64,000 nt of DNA from Arabidopsis thaliana (taxonomy: Eukaryota > Streptophyta > Magnoliopsida > Brassicales > Brassicaceae). The DNA lies in the NCBI RefSeq assembly GCF_000001735.4, contig NC_003076.8, positions 22,509,835-22,573,834 on the forward strand. The letters are read 5' to 3'. Shown one piece after another: positions 1-10,076 of the stretch. The notes beneath the pieces were generated by a model. The model ran no database searches, was not told the DNA's origin, and saw only the letters and a program-made list of their open reading frames with translations. How positions within the stretch are numbered: position 1 is the stretch's first letter; each line of letters begins with the position of its first letter. The translations under genes were made by a program, and so were the position numbers.

Positions 1-384
1 AGAAGAAGATGAAATCGTGAGATGTTTCCTAGTGAACCTGGTGATCCGTGATCGTGTGAGTAAATTCAGGAAATCAAGATACATAATATTGAGTAACAGA
101 AACTGCCTTGTTTTTGTTAACTTTTTGGTGTTTCGGTACTTCCCTTTGTACCTTCACTTTGTCTTAACTTGCCTTTTGTAAAGATTACGAACAAGTTCTA
201 ATATCAATATAATCTTTCAAAGAAAAGAAACTGCCTTATTTTTAGGAAGTTTATCTTCCGTTACATTATTTTTTATTGTACTTCCCTTTTTTAAAAAAAT
301 ATGACGTGGCAGAAAATGATTGGCCATCTAACTTATGTTTTATAATATAAATGATGGAATTTAGAACCCGAGCAGTCGCACCCC
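1..384. other. Left-edge sequence, no assigned gene
   Basis: The plus strand is open in one frame from base 2 to a TAA at 179-181, but the second half is T-rich and reads like a 3' UTR. It could be the tail of a gene that lies mostly outside the window, or chance. The rest up to the defensin-like gene is AT-rich with no recognisable feature. Confidence 0.3.
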
Positions 385-620
385 TCACCAACCTTCGCAC
401 TGGCTGCAAATGCAAGCCTTTCCTGTTCTTCTCATTACACATTTTCCTATGTTGTAGCCTTCATGTAGGCAAAAATCTCCACATAGTATGGCACCATTAG
501 GTTTATTACATGTTGCAGGCGGTGCTCGTTTGCTTGGATTTTTAAGATCACATGGATGTTTACGCTTTCCTTGTGTCATTCCTAATAGATTTGTGACCAA
601 TGAGTTAGAGATATTCAAGC

Positions 621-655
<35 letters not shown>

Positions 656-795
656 AATATAAATATATTAGATTTAGTTAGATCTAAATAAAAACACATT
701 ATCATTAAAAAAAATACAACGAACTGATTTTTAGTTGTTTCACACATCAATATTTGCATTTTCATTTGCTTTTTCAAGTATATTACTCTCTTCAT
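385..795 (-). CDS. Defensin-like (DEFL) secreted cysteine-rich peptide
   Basis: The C-terminal part of this frame (about 385-570) encodes a compact basic domain with eight cysteines, including a CGDFC (CxxxC) pair and a terminal CIC (CxC), the arrangement of a cysteine-stabilised alpha-beta defensin fold. Such peptides are normally secreted and act in defence or cell-cell signalling. The frame stays open upstream through a TA microsatellite that would encode an Ile-Tyr run, which is unlikely to be translated. DEFL genes usually have a short first exon for the signal peptide and an intron before the cysteine domain, so the microsatellite probably lies in that intron. A hydrophobic stretch (FVVFFLMIM) near 700-720 may be the signal peptide, but I could not find a donor/acceptor pair with correct phase. 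From memory this is near At5g55565. The cysteine domain is sure; the 5' end is not. Confidence 0.75.
621..644. repeat. (TA)n microsatellite
   Basis: A perfect TA run of about 24 bases, probably inside the intron of the defensin-like gene. It is likely length-polymorphic. Confidence 0.9.
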
Positions 796-928
796 CTCAT
801 GAAGATATGTTTTCTAGATATTATTTTTTTGTCATTAAGGTAAAAGTTTTGGGTTTCCAATGTAAAACCGTTACCTATTTTACCTTTATTAAACTATTAA
901 GTAATATTATACTCGAGAATATTATACT

Positions 929-3084
929 TTAAGACACTTTTTAAAAAACATTTCCGTGGTTAGACACTTTCTAAAGAGAAGGCACTTTAAATGGATAATT
1001 TGACCAATTTACCCTCTAACCATATATCGCTTTATCTCTCTCATCCTCCTATTCTTTCTCTCTCTTTCTCTCACGTTGTCGAAAAATAAACAAAACTCAA
1101 GCCAAAAAAATATATTTATTCCTTTTTCTTTCTTTCCTCTTCAACAAATCATCAGCTTTTATGAGAAAGAGAGATTGAGATTCACCTTCTTTAATTTTTC
1201 GCGTGTGCTTTGATCTGACTTGAAGGAAAAAAATTTCAGACCATCAATTTGAGAATCTGCCCTATCTGGCTGATTTAGTTACATGACTCGCTGAATGCTT
1301 GAATTGGATTTACGGTTTGGTTTTCGTTTTATGTTTTTGTTGTTTGTTGCAAAATTAATCTGATTACTTGCTCTTTGATTCTTTATCTTGCTTTTCCAAT
1401 TTCATATTCGAGATTATTCTCTTGAATTGGAGATTAAAGCCTCGTAGTGGACTTCGAATCGTTTGATAGTAATGGTCGAATCACTAGTTGATGGAACTCG
1501 TTGCTTAGTTCATGTCTAGTGAATTTGATTCACGATTATATTTGGGTTGTATATTTTCAGAAAATCTAGTTATTTTATGTGTTCATCATAAACGGTTTAT
1601 AAGTTTTTTGATGGTTGATTCACTTACTGAAGAACCATGTTGCTAGTTCTGGTTATGTGAAATTGATAGAAATTTTAGCTTAGATCTGAGATTAATTTTC
1701 ATTCACATATGTTAGATTGATTTCTACATTTGTGTTTAAGATATAGATGTTAAAAATTTGGTGCAAAATCGAGAAGATTATCTTAACACAGTTAAATGAA
1801 CAGACCTCAGTGGACAACAATTTCTGGACAACGATTTCTGGACACGTTCTTCTTTACCTTTTTATCTCAAAATCCAATCGAGAAGATCATCTTAACAGAG
1901 TTAAATGAACAGACCTATGTGGACAACAACTTCTCGACACGTTCTTCCCTTGAATTTGTGATCATTTATGTTATATTTTGAGATGTTTTGTATATAAAAT
2001 CAAACTTGGACTTGTATTTTAAAACTTAAAAATCAAATTGAGAAGATCGTCTTAACAGAGTTAAATGAACAGACCTTTGTGGACAACACTTTCTGGACAC
2101 GTTCTTCTTTACCATTTTATCTCAAAATCCAATCAAGAAGATCATCTTAACAGAGTTAAATGAACATACCTATGTGGACAACGACTTGTGGACACGTTCT
2201 TCCCTTGAATTTGTGATCATTTATGTTATATTTTGAGTGTCTATATACAAGTGAACTAATGTGTTGAATAAGCAAAAAAAACAGATGATTTGTTTTGACC
2301 AACTTGTGATTCTTGCATCACCAATGACACTCTTTTCATTAAAAAAACAATTGATGAAAGCTCTACACATGAACCATTTGTGTTCCAGTGTTTGTCATGT
2401 TTCTATGTCATGTTTCACCATTACGCCATATGGTCAAGTCTAAGTGGACAATTTATCATGGACTAAACTATCATTAACTAGTTGGGTTTTGTGTGTTGCT
2501 ATTTGAAAGCAATGTCTACAGATTGTTCTTGGGTTTTGGAGACATCTAAGATTATTGGGTTCTACATAAATAATTGGTGTTGGAAGCTTGGATAGTTTGT
2601 CTCCATGATAACTTGTCCACGTAAACGTAACCATGTGGAAATAAGTGATTCTCATAAGCAAAAGAATATGCTTTTAAGGTTAGACGTTCAATGAAACATC
2701 AATTTATTAAGAAAGAATCAAATTGTACCAAACAAGGCGATCAAATGGATATGAAATTTAATACTGGAATTTGCTAACTTGGGTTTTCCATAAACTCTCA
2801 AATGTTTGATTTTGATAAACTCTTAAATGTTTGATTTTGCAAGGAAAGAAAAAAAAGTAATAATGAGAAGAGAAAGAGAGAGAGAGCGAAAAGAAGAAGC
2901 GACGAAGAAGAAGGAAAAAAAAGGAACGTGGAGAGATGAAACTTTTTTTTTAATTATAATTTTTTAATTTTCAGGGGCAAATTGGTCAAAAGTTTAATGA
3001 AAAAGTTGGAAAAGTGCCTCATCCCTGACAAGTGGCTCAAAAGGAATAAAATTCTCTAAAAGTGCCTAAACGTGTCACATTCCC
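929..3084. mobile_element. MULE-like non-autonomous TIR element
   Basis: The left end (929-1080) and the reverse complement of the right end (2850-3084) align over roughly 150 bp. Both carry the motif TTGACCAATTTRCCC, a GGCACTTT/GACACTTT motif and a flanking pyrimidine tract. The 9-mer TATTATACT occurs directly before the left end (920-928) and directly after the right end (3085-3093), as expected for a Mutator-like target duplication. The right terminus starts GGGAATGTGACAC when read inward; the left copy lacks about 14 of these bases, so the left tip may be eroded. No transposase frame is present. The interior holds diverged tandem repeats. Confidence 0.6.
1763..2241. repeat. Diverged tandem repeat inside the MULE-like element
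   Basis: A block of about 220 bp occurs twice (about 1763-1982 and 2040-2241). Each block contains two sub-repeats built on GAAGATCATCTTAACAGAG, TTAAATGAACA and a GGACACGTTCTTC box, giving four sub-repeats. Both blocks end with the same AT-rich sequence (TTTATGTTATATTTTGAG). No protein is encoded. Confidence 0.8.
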
Positions 3085-3091
3085 TATTATA

Positions 3092-3351
3092 CTCCCTATG
3101 ATTTTTTAAAAATTAATTTTCTAGAAAAAACATACATATTAAAATATATATTAAAAGGTGATTATATATATATATATAAGTTTTGTGATTTACATTTCAA
3201 TAATTCGAAGCCAATGATTTTCAATTATTTTTCTTGAAGTTTACAATTTATCTATGATAACTAATAAATATTGCATAGAAAATCTAAAAGAATCAAATTT
3301 TTTAAAACAAATATTTTTTTTAGAAAACCAATTAATTAAGAACAGACGGAG
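3092..3351. mobile_element. Stowaway-like MITE
   Basis: A 260-bp AT-rich segment starts CTCCCTATG and ends CAGACGGAG (inward from the right: CTCCGTCTG). This resembles the Stowaway terminal repeat CTCCCTCCGTT. It is flanked by TA on both sides. The subterminal arms are also complementary, with T- and A-rich arms around AATTAATT. It abuts the MULE-like element. Confidence 0.6.
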
Positions 3352-3390
3352 TAATGTATTCTTTAAAGTGTTTAAAGAGAATATTATTTC

Positions 3391-3911
3391 TTAAAGAATG
3401 TTAAATTGTTAGAAAACTTATCTTTGTGGGACGAAGAAAATATTATTTTCTTTTAAAAAAAGTTTTGTATTGTTAAATCTAAACATATACATCAAACTTT
3501 AAAAATCAAAGCAAAAAAAGAATATCTCTCCTTTTGCATGCTTTTGACATATTGAATTTAATAGCTAATTTTCTTAATTAAGATGTTAAACTTATGGATT
3601 CATGATTTGAACAAAACTGAAAAAAAGTATATGGAAGCGTTGGTGAGATTCATACCTATCAAAATGAACAAAAGGATCACCAACCGAATAGTAAAACCAA
3701 CTACTGTATTTTTTCTTCTTCTTTCTTAATTTCTCTCTTTATTAAAAATTTGTTAATTATATCATAATCTTAACTGTTGTATATAAAGTATTTCTTCCTA
3801 AAATATACAAGGTGTACGCAACAAATGCCAATAAAAATGGTTTCAAATTAAAAAGAAAGACCAAAACTCATATGAACCTCAAAAACATAGTATGCTACTT
3901 TTAGTTAAAAT
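3391..3911. repeat. Segment duplicated at 19415-19949
   Basis: This segment is nearly identical to 19415-19949 in the same orientation. The distal copy has a 13-bp insertion after CAACTACTGTATTT. No coding frame or transposon end is evident. It contains a short perfect inverted repeat (GTTGGTGA / TCACCAAC, near 3638 and 3680). Confidence 0.9.
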
Positions 3912-4105
3912 AAACTTTCTCATTTCAAGTTCTATTTTTTTTGTCATTCGCTTAGTTATTAATGCTCAAAAAGCCATTTCTGAGGATTGTTATTTACATA
4001 AGTGACATGAAGCATCACACGATCTAAAAGCTGTTAGAACCACATACGAAGGCAAACACAATCACTATGTACTAACCGCAAGGTATAACAACAACAACAA
4101 CAACC

Positions 4106-4321
4106 ATGACATGTCAGACTAGTTGTACCGCTAACACAATCAGCCTCAACTTAGGTGTTGAAATCGCATCGGACACCCTTGACCATACATCAAACGAGCA
4201 TCCACATCCACATCTGCATCCGCATCCGCATTCACATCGTGTTCGTTCTGAACTTAAACCAGTGGAACGCTGGATTCAAGTTTATTCATGGACCACCCAT
4301 GGGAACCTGCTATCTAAGTAG
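4106..4321 (+). other. Open frame with His-Pro repeats, doubtful small gene
   Basis: A 71-codon frame begins with ATG directly after a (CAA)n leader (4088-4105), which is a typical plant 5'-leader context. Its centre is a hexamer repeat (4198-4240, CATCCR units) encoding alternating His-Pro. No signal peptide, known domain or partner is visible. It may be a chance frame in a transcribed or repeat-derived region. The rest of 3912-4640 holds a (TATG)n run near 4590-4609 and otherwise nothing recognisable. Confidence 0.2.
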
Positions 4322-4640
4322 CACTAATGCCGGTATAATCATCAATATAACGGTTCGAGAGAAACGATCGAGGCTCAAACAGATGACATCTCTTCCTGTT
4401 ATCCGTATATATCCACATAACATAGCAAGAATACAATATGGTCTCTAGAGGAGGATGGTCTGCACAAACCAACCACAGTAACACAATAAAGAAAAAGAAA
4501 AACAAAGGCTCTATACTTGCATTATTTATCTTGATTCTTCCTAGGTTAGGAATGGAATAACATTGTTCTTTGTAATCTATGATCTATATGTATGTATGTA
4601 TGTATGTATATCATGACACACTAAGATAGAGATATTGGTC

Positions 4641-5426
4641 TTAATCTCCCAACATATTTATTTGTTTTTTATTAATTCGAAAATGTTTTGTAAAAAAAAA
4701 ACACAAAGCTTTATATGTTTCCAAGAAAATCTGATTGCAGAGATCATCAACATCAGCCTGTAAAGAATCTTCTCCATGACTGCCATGGAAGAAACCCACC
4801 TGCAAATAAAACAGAAACAAACACTAAAGTATACTTTTACATTTTCAAAATGTAAAAGAAAGATATAGAGAGAAATCGAAGTTACCACATTCAGGACAAC
4901 GAAAATACTTTTTGTCTCGAGAAACAAGTCCTGTTCCTCCACATTCTTCACATCTCTTCTGTGCAATCTGAAACCAAAACTCATTTTTCAATAGACAACA
5001 CAACCAAATAATTAATGTATGTGTGTAATAATACATACTATTCTTTTGCTGAATTCAACACCTGCAACAACGAATGGTATGATTCCAGCTGCAAGATCAA
5101 TTGATTTATTATAAGCTTATAAGAAAAACACATTTTTTAATCACATCACTAATTAGCTAATTAATTAAATTACCAATGGTTCCAACTATAATCTGCCACG
5201 TAATCTCCGATTTGCCTGTCTCCGCCACCGTGTCAGCTAGTTCACTTAGAGCCGACGTCGTTTTGAGCCGTCGATTACTCATCGTCATCATGCCGCCGCC
5301 GCCGCCGCGGCTTCTTCTTCTTCCCGGAGAAACGAAACCAGCCGTGGATTTTATCTGACGTGGTCTTGATCTAACGGTCCACAGAGACGGAACTCTACAC
5401 AGTGAAGAAGCCTCCATTGTCGCCAT
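4641..5426 (-). CDS. Predicted plastid membrane protein with DnaJ-type zinc finger
   Basis: Four exons: 5426-5174, 5091-5040 (edges approximate), 4970-4886 (approximate) and about 4796-4641, with GT-AG borders in phase. The N-terminus is rich in Arg and Ser with almost no acidic residues, like a chloroplast transit peptide. Exons 1-2 encode a hydrophobic segment around IIVGTIAGIIPFVVAGVEF, one likely membrane helix. Exon 3 carries CEECGGTG and CPECGG, two CxxC knuckles of the type found in DnaJ-like thiol/zinc proteins. The acidic end (SLQADVDDL) runs to a TAA at 4641. I recall the locus as At5g55570, described only as a transmembrane protein. A redox or assembly role in plastids is inference. 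It shares a short divergent promoter with mTERF9. Confidence 0.8.
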
Positions 5427-5766
5427 TATGACTCAAGAAATCAAATTCACCGATGAAAATATGTTAAAAAAATTGGGCCACGTCGACGTTATTTCGGGTC
5501 GGGTTCGCGCCAACCGCAAATACCATCGTGTGGCTTTAAAAAAGCTGCCAATCAAAAATATATTCTAAAATACATTAAAACGACGGCGTGTAATCGGAAA
5601 ACAGTAAACGCCATTAGAGTCTTGTGTGTGTTAATAATGAATCTCAAAACAAAACTTTTTTGTTTGTTTGTTTTGGAATTAGGGTTTTAGGGTATATTCG
5701 CAATCACTCTAATCGGATAATTCCTCTACTCTGTTAACATTATCTTCTTCTTCGTTCCTACCGCAA
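5427..5766. promoter_or_regulatory. Divergent promoter with site II and telo-box motifs
   Basis: Only 340 bp separate the start codons of the zinc-finger gene (minus) and mTERF9 (plus). The interval contains TGGGCC at 5474-5479 (site II, bound by TCP factors in known plant promoters), followed by a CACGTCG motif. A telo-box, TTAGGGTTTTAGGG, lies at 5679-5692. These motifs are typical of growth-linked organelle and translation genes. Shared control is inference. Confidence 0.6.
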
Positions 5767-5997
5767 ATGGCGGGTTTCTCACTGTACTGTTTTAAAAACC
5801 CTCGAATTCTCTTTACTCTTCCGTCGGAATCACCTCTCTTTGTTTTGGGTTCTGATAAATGTTCACCGGCGACGAGACGGCCGAGTAGAAAGACTCGTGG
5901 GTTTGTCGTGACGTACGCGCACTCTAATCCGAAGATAATCAATCCGAAGAAGAAGTCGAGGTATGGGCAAACGTTATCTCCATATGACAGTGATGAA

Positions 5998-6032
<35 letters not shown>

Positions 6033-7574
6033 CTGGTTACTTAATGTTAGTTTCTTTTGTTTTCTCTTATGAAATTTGTTTGATTTTGAGATTAAGGGTT
6101 TAAAAGATTTGTCTTTTCTTTAGGATGATTTCGCTGAGGTTACAGAGTATGAGAAGAAGAAGCCTAAGTCACATAAGCAAACCATTGCTAAGAAAAGTTT
6201 GTCTTCTCTTGATTTGAATCTGCATCTGCAATGAAATGATTTTGCTAAGATGTGGCTTTGTTTGTGAAGGTGTGAAGAAAGGGATTGTCAAGCCTGAAGA
6301 AAGTGAGACTGATGAAGATGATCTTGATTTAGGCATTAGTCCTAATGCCACTTCTGAGAAGAAGAAGGAGTCTTGGCGTTTAGATGGTCGAGGAAAGGTA
6401 AAAAGAGTTTTGCTTAAATACCTCTTCTTTGTCGTTGAGTTGAGAAAGTTACTCTTTTTCTTGTGTGTTTCGTTAGATGAGTTCGAGGAAGTATGTGGAG
6501 AAACTATACCCTCGGCTCGCAGAAGAGATTGATATAGATCCGAAATGTGTACCACTTCTGGATTACTTAAGCACATTTGGTTTGAAAGAGTCACACTTTG
6601 TTCAAATGTACGAGAGACACATGCCATCCCTTCAGATTAATGTGTTCTCAGCTCAAGAGAGACTCGATTACTTGTTGAGTGTCGGTGTTAAACACAGAGA
6701 TATCAAGAGAATGCTCTTGAGACAACCACAGATACTTCAATACACTGTTGAGAACAATCTCAAAGCTCACATTTCCTTTCTAATGGGTCTTGGCATTCCT
6801 AATTCCAAAATAGGACAGATTGTTGCTGCTACCCCTTCTCTCTTCTCTTACAGTGTAGAGAATTCATTGAGACCTACGATAAGGTATCTGATCGAAGAGG
6901 TTGGGATAAAGGAAACCGATGTTGGAAAGGTTGTGCAACTTAGCCCTCAGATTCTGGTTCAGCGGCTCGACATAACATGGAACACTCGCTACATGTTCCT
7001 CTCCAAGGAGTTAGGAGCACCTAGAGACAGCGTAGTGAAGATGGTAAAGAAGCATCCGCAGCTTCTTCACTACAGTATCGATGACGGGTTCTTGCCTCGA
7101 ATCAATTTCCTTAGGAGCATTGGGATGTGCAATTCTGATATACTGAAAGTCTTGACTAGCCTTACACAGGTTAGTAGATTGCTTGATTCTTTTTCATACT
7201 TAAATCAAAACTAGAATGTTTGTTCTCATAAACACTTGTCAAATTGGTCTGAATAGGTTTTGTCTCTTTCACTAGAAGATAATCTAAAACCTAAGTACAT
7301 GTATTTGGTCAATGAGCTCAATAATGAAGTTCACATTCTGACCAAATACCCAATGTACTTGAGCTTGTCCTTGGATCAAAGGATACGTCCGCGCCACCGC
7401 TTCTTGGTTGAGTTAAAGAAAGTGCGGAAAGGGCCATTCCCTCTTAGTTCATTAGTTCCAAATGATGAAAGCTTTTGTCAGCAATGGGCTGGAACCAGTG
7501 TAGATACGTATCTCGCCTTTCGCCAGAGGCTGTTACTCAAGGAGTTTGCAAACAAGTATGACAAGAGAGGATGA
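5767..7574 (+). CDS. MTERF9: Plastid mTERF-family protein mTERF9
   Basis: Five exons (5767-6045, 6124-6196, 6270-6397, 6477-7169, 7257-7574) give 496 residues, the length I recall for At5g55580/mTERF9. Residues 1-50 resemble a transit peptide. Exon 1 ends in an Asp run encoded by (GAT)n, followed by a Lys/Glu-rich linker. Exons 4-5 hold tandem mTERF motifs of about 32 residues, each with a conserved Leu-Gly-(Val/Ile) and Pro pattern such as LPRINFLRSIGMCNSDIL, which build a superhelical nucleic-acid-binding array. Known family role: organellar gene expression. mTERF9 is reported to act in chloroplast ribosome assembly and translation, with mutants affecting growth and stress responses. Confidence 0.95.
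5998..6030 (+). repeat. (GAT)11 coding microsatellite
   Basis: Eleven GAT triplets in exon 1 of mTERF9 encode an Asp tract that ends 15 bases before the donor site. Expansion or contraction would stay in frame. Confidence 0.9.
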
Positions 7575-10076
7575 TGATGGGAATCTCTTCTTCTTGATTA
7601 CCGACAATAAGTCAACACTTTGGTTAGTTTCCTGCTTCAAATCCGGTAAAAGAGGTTCATATGCAGAACCTGTGAATGACTCATTAACTTCTGGTGAAAC
7701 GCGAGATACTGCAAAGATTGAACTTTTTCAGGAAAGTAACTCCAGAGAAGCCGGCTTGGCACAGACATCATATTTGTTTACCAGATGAGAGTTTCCTCAA
7801 TCTTTTCCAGGTTTTGTCTACATTTTAAGTTCTGCTATGTCTTGTGGTAAAGTTTTACTCTCTTTTTCTCCTCTTCTTTCTAATGAATCATGGAGAAGAG
7901 AAAAGAATCCATGTGTAGTATTTTTTGGCCTAGTATATATATACTTAATACTAATAAGAGCATCTTATAAAGGTATTGTTTGTTATGTTTGATCCTTCTA
8001 CGGACAAGACGTTGGAAGAAAGATTTTTAAGTTATGTAGATTGAGTTTCTTTGTGTGCTTCTTTACTTTATACTCTATATAAACATTGTGTCTTCAATAA
8101 TTTCTTTGTTAATTTTAATTTTTTTGGTAATAGCTTCTTTTGAACAAGAAAAAAAAAGATCGTCTTGGTTGAATGACTAAACCGTATATGTAAAACCCAT
8201 TTGTTTATTTTCTACACAACACAAACACAAAATTACATACAACCAACATATCCTGCCATTATTTTACTAATAAATTATCAGCGAAAAACAACAACTTAAG
8301 TTGACCTATAAAAATGTGAAAAACCAGTGAATAGAAATTTGTTACCAAATAAACCATCTTTGCTTTTTTGCAAATGAACACGTAATTCTTATGAGTAAAC
8401 GAGCGCAAATCTAAGAAAAGAGTAAACCATCTTTGGATTTGCCAAACCCCTCCAACATCATGTTTGCAGTTTTATTCTTCTATGATTAATTAATCATCTT
8501 CTGATTTGCCCTTCATCTTTTCATTTTCACTCGTTTATTACTTTTCTGTGCACCGAACAAAAAAGATGGTGACCATTTATGATTGTTAAGTTTTATTTGT
8601 TCTAGTTACTACTCCATAATTAAGAACTTGCAATAACTCCATCTTATTTTTACCATTATATATATATATATATATATATATTTTTTTCCCTAGTATCTTA
8701 CTCATGCTCCATACGTACTTAATTTCTCCCATAAATTCATAAAGATAATCTTTTAAAACAAAAATATAGTCTTGTTTAACAAATAAACAATAGTCATTCT
8801 CACCACACACACTAAAAAAAATAGACAATAGTCAATGTTTGATAGTCTGAAATCGATAGAAAAGTGTTCAAACCAAATCAATCTGCAATATGGACTATAG
8901 ACATCTCTACAATAATAACGTGACAACATAACGTAACTATGAGTCTGTGACATGTCAAATACACAGTATACACTCAAGGACATGTATACATATAACACAT
9001 GGAGCATAGCATAGCTCATCATTTAGATTTCTTCTAATTACACTACTGGTGATTTTCACTCAGAGTCAGGGAACCAGCCAATGTGGCTTCAAAAACTCCT
9101 TTGTAAAGATTCAAGTTCATAAATAAAATTCAGTTTGCAGAAAAGAAAAAAAAAACAGATGGATCATAATTAATTAATTTCCACATAAAAAGAAGTTTCT
9201 ACCATATAATCATATTACTCATAAAAATATATTAATGTATCTTAAACTAATTACAGACTTATTTATTTTTCTGATAAATATAAACATAATCAAATAGATA
9301 GAGTTGGATTTTAAGTTAAATATCCTTTGTATTGTGTATTAATCAGAAGAAATATTATTTTTAATAAACACAAAATCATATCTAGGAGATGAGTATATAT
9401 CTCTTCCAGCATATGTACTTTAATCTTAGTAGTTATCAATCATTGCAAAAAATATATGTTAAAACATATCCTAATAAAAAAATAATATATTACTATATGA
9501 AATTTAAACACGTTATTTTCTTGTATTTAAATTATACTAAATTGATCCTTACAGTATTTCTTTGAATTTTTTTATCCTTACAAATGTTACCAAAAAATAT
9601 TAATTTGTAAGAAGATAATTACAAACAAAAGAAATGCAATGATAAACAAAAAAAAAAAAAAGGTTAAAAAGCGCAAACAAAAAAAATAGAAATTAATTGT
9701 GAGGATAAATATTACATAATTTTATCTTGGAGGATATGTAATTTTTATTTTTTTTATTTTGATAAGCATGATATATATAATGGAGATGATGGTAATGTTT
9801 ATGTTTGAGGAAGTTAAGAGCTACATAGAGAGGCTCCAAGTATTTATTAAACTCATCTTTCTCACACGACCTTTCACCTCCAAAGACTCCCAACAAAAAT
9901 CATAATAAAGAAATACAAAAACGTAAACTTTGCCAAGTTTTTTTTTCTTCCTTTCTTTAACTCTCTCACTCCCACGAATTCGTGAGAAGAAACCTTAAAA
10001 CGTTTTTTTTCCAGAGCACGAAAAAACTCCCCACCTCACTTAAACTTTTTTCCTTGTGCAGGAGACATCATTCCCC
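7575..10076. other. Intergenic region upstream of QRT1
   Basis: The first 250-500 bases are the probable 3' UTR of mTERF9. A (TA)n run lies at 8656-8681. The rest is AT-rich with no convincing gene. The last 130 bases before QRT1 (9940-10070) are pyrimidine-rich with T/A tracts, as expected for a plant core promoter and leader. Several minus-strand open frames here are AT-rich and have no domain. Confidence 0.5.

Noticed and set aside
3636-3690. microRNA-like hairpin (GTTGGTGA / TCACCAAC)
   Set aside because: The stem is only about 8 bp with a loop of about 35 bases, too short for a plant miRNA precursor.
7546-7788. 80-codon frame after mTERF9
   Set aside because: It overlaps the mTERF9 stop in another frame, has no domain, and lies in the probable 3' UTR.
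8656-9022. Minus-strand frames near the TA repeat
   Set aside because: AT-rich, rich in Tyr, Phe and Leu, without domains; consistent with chance.
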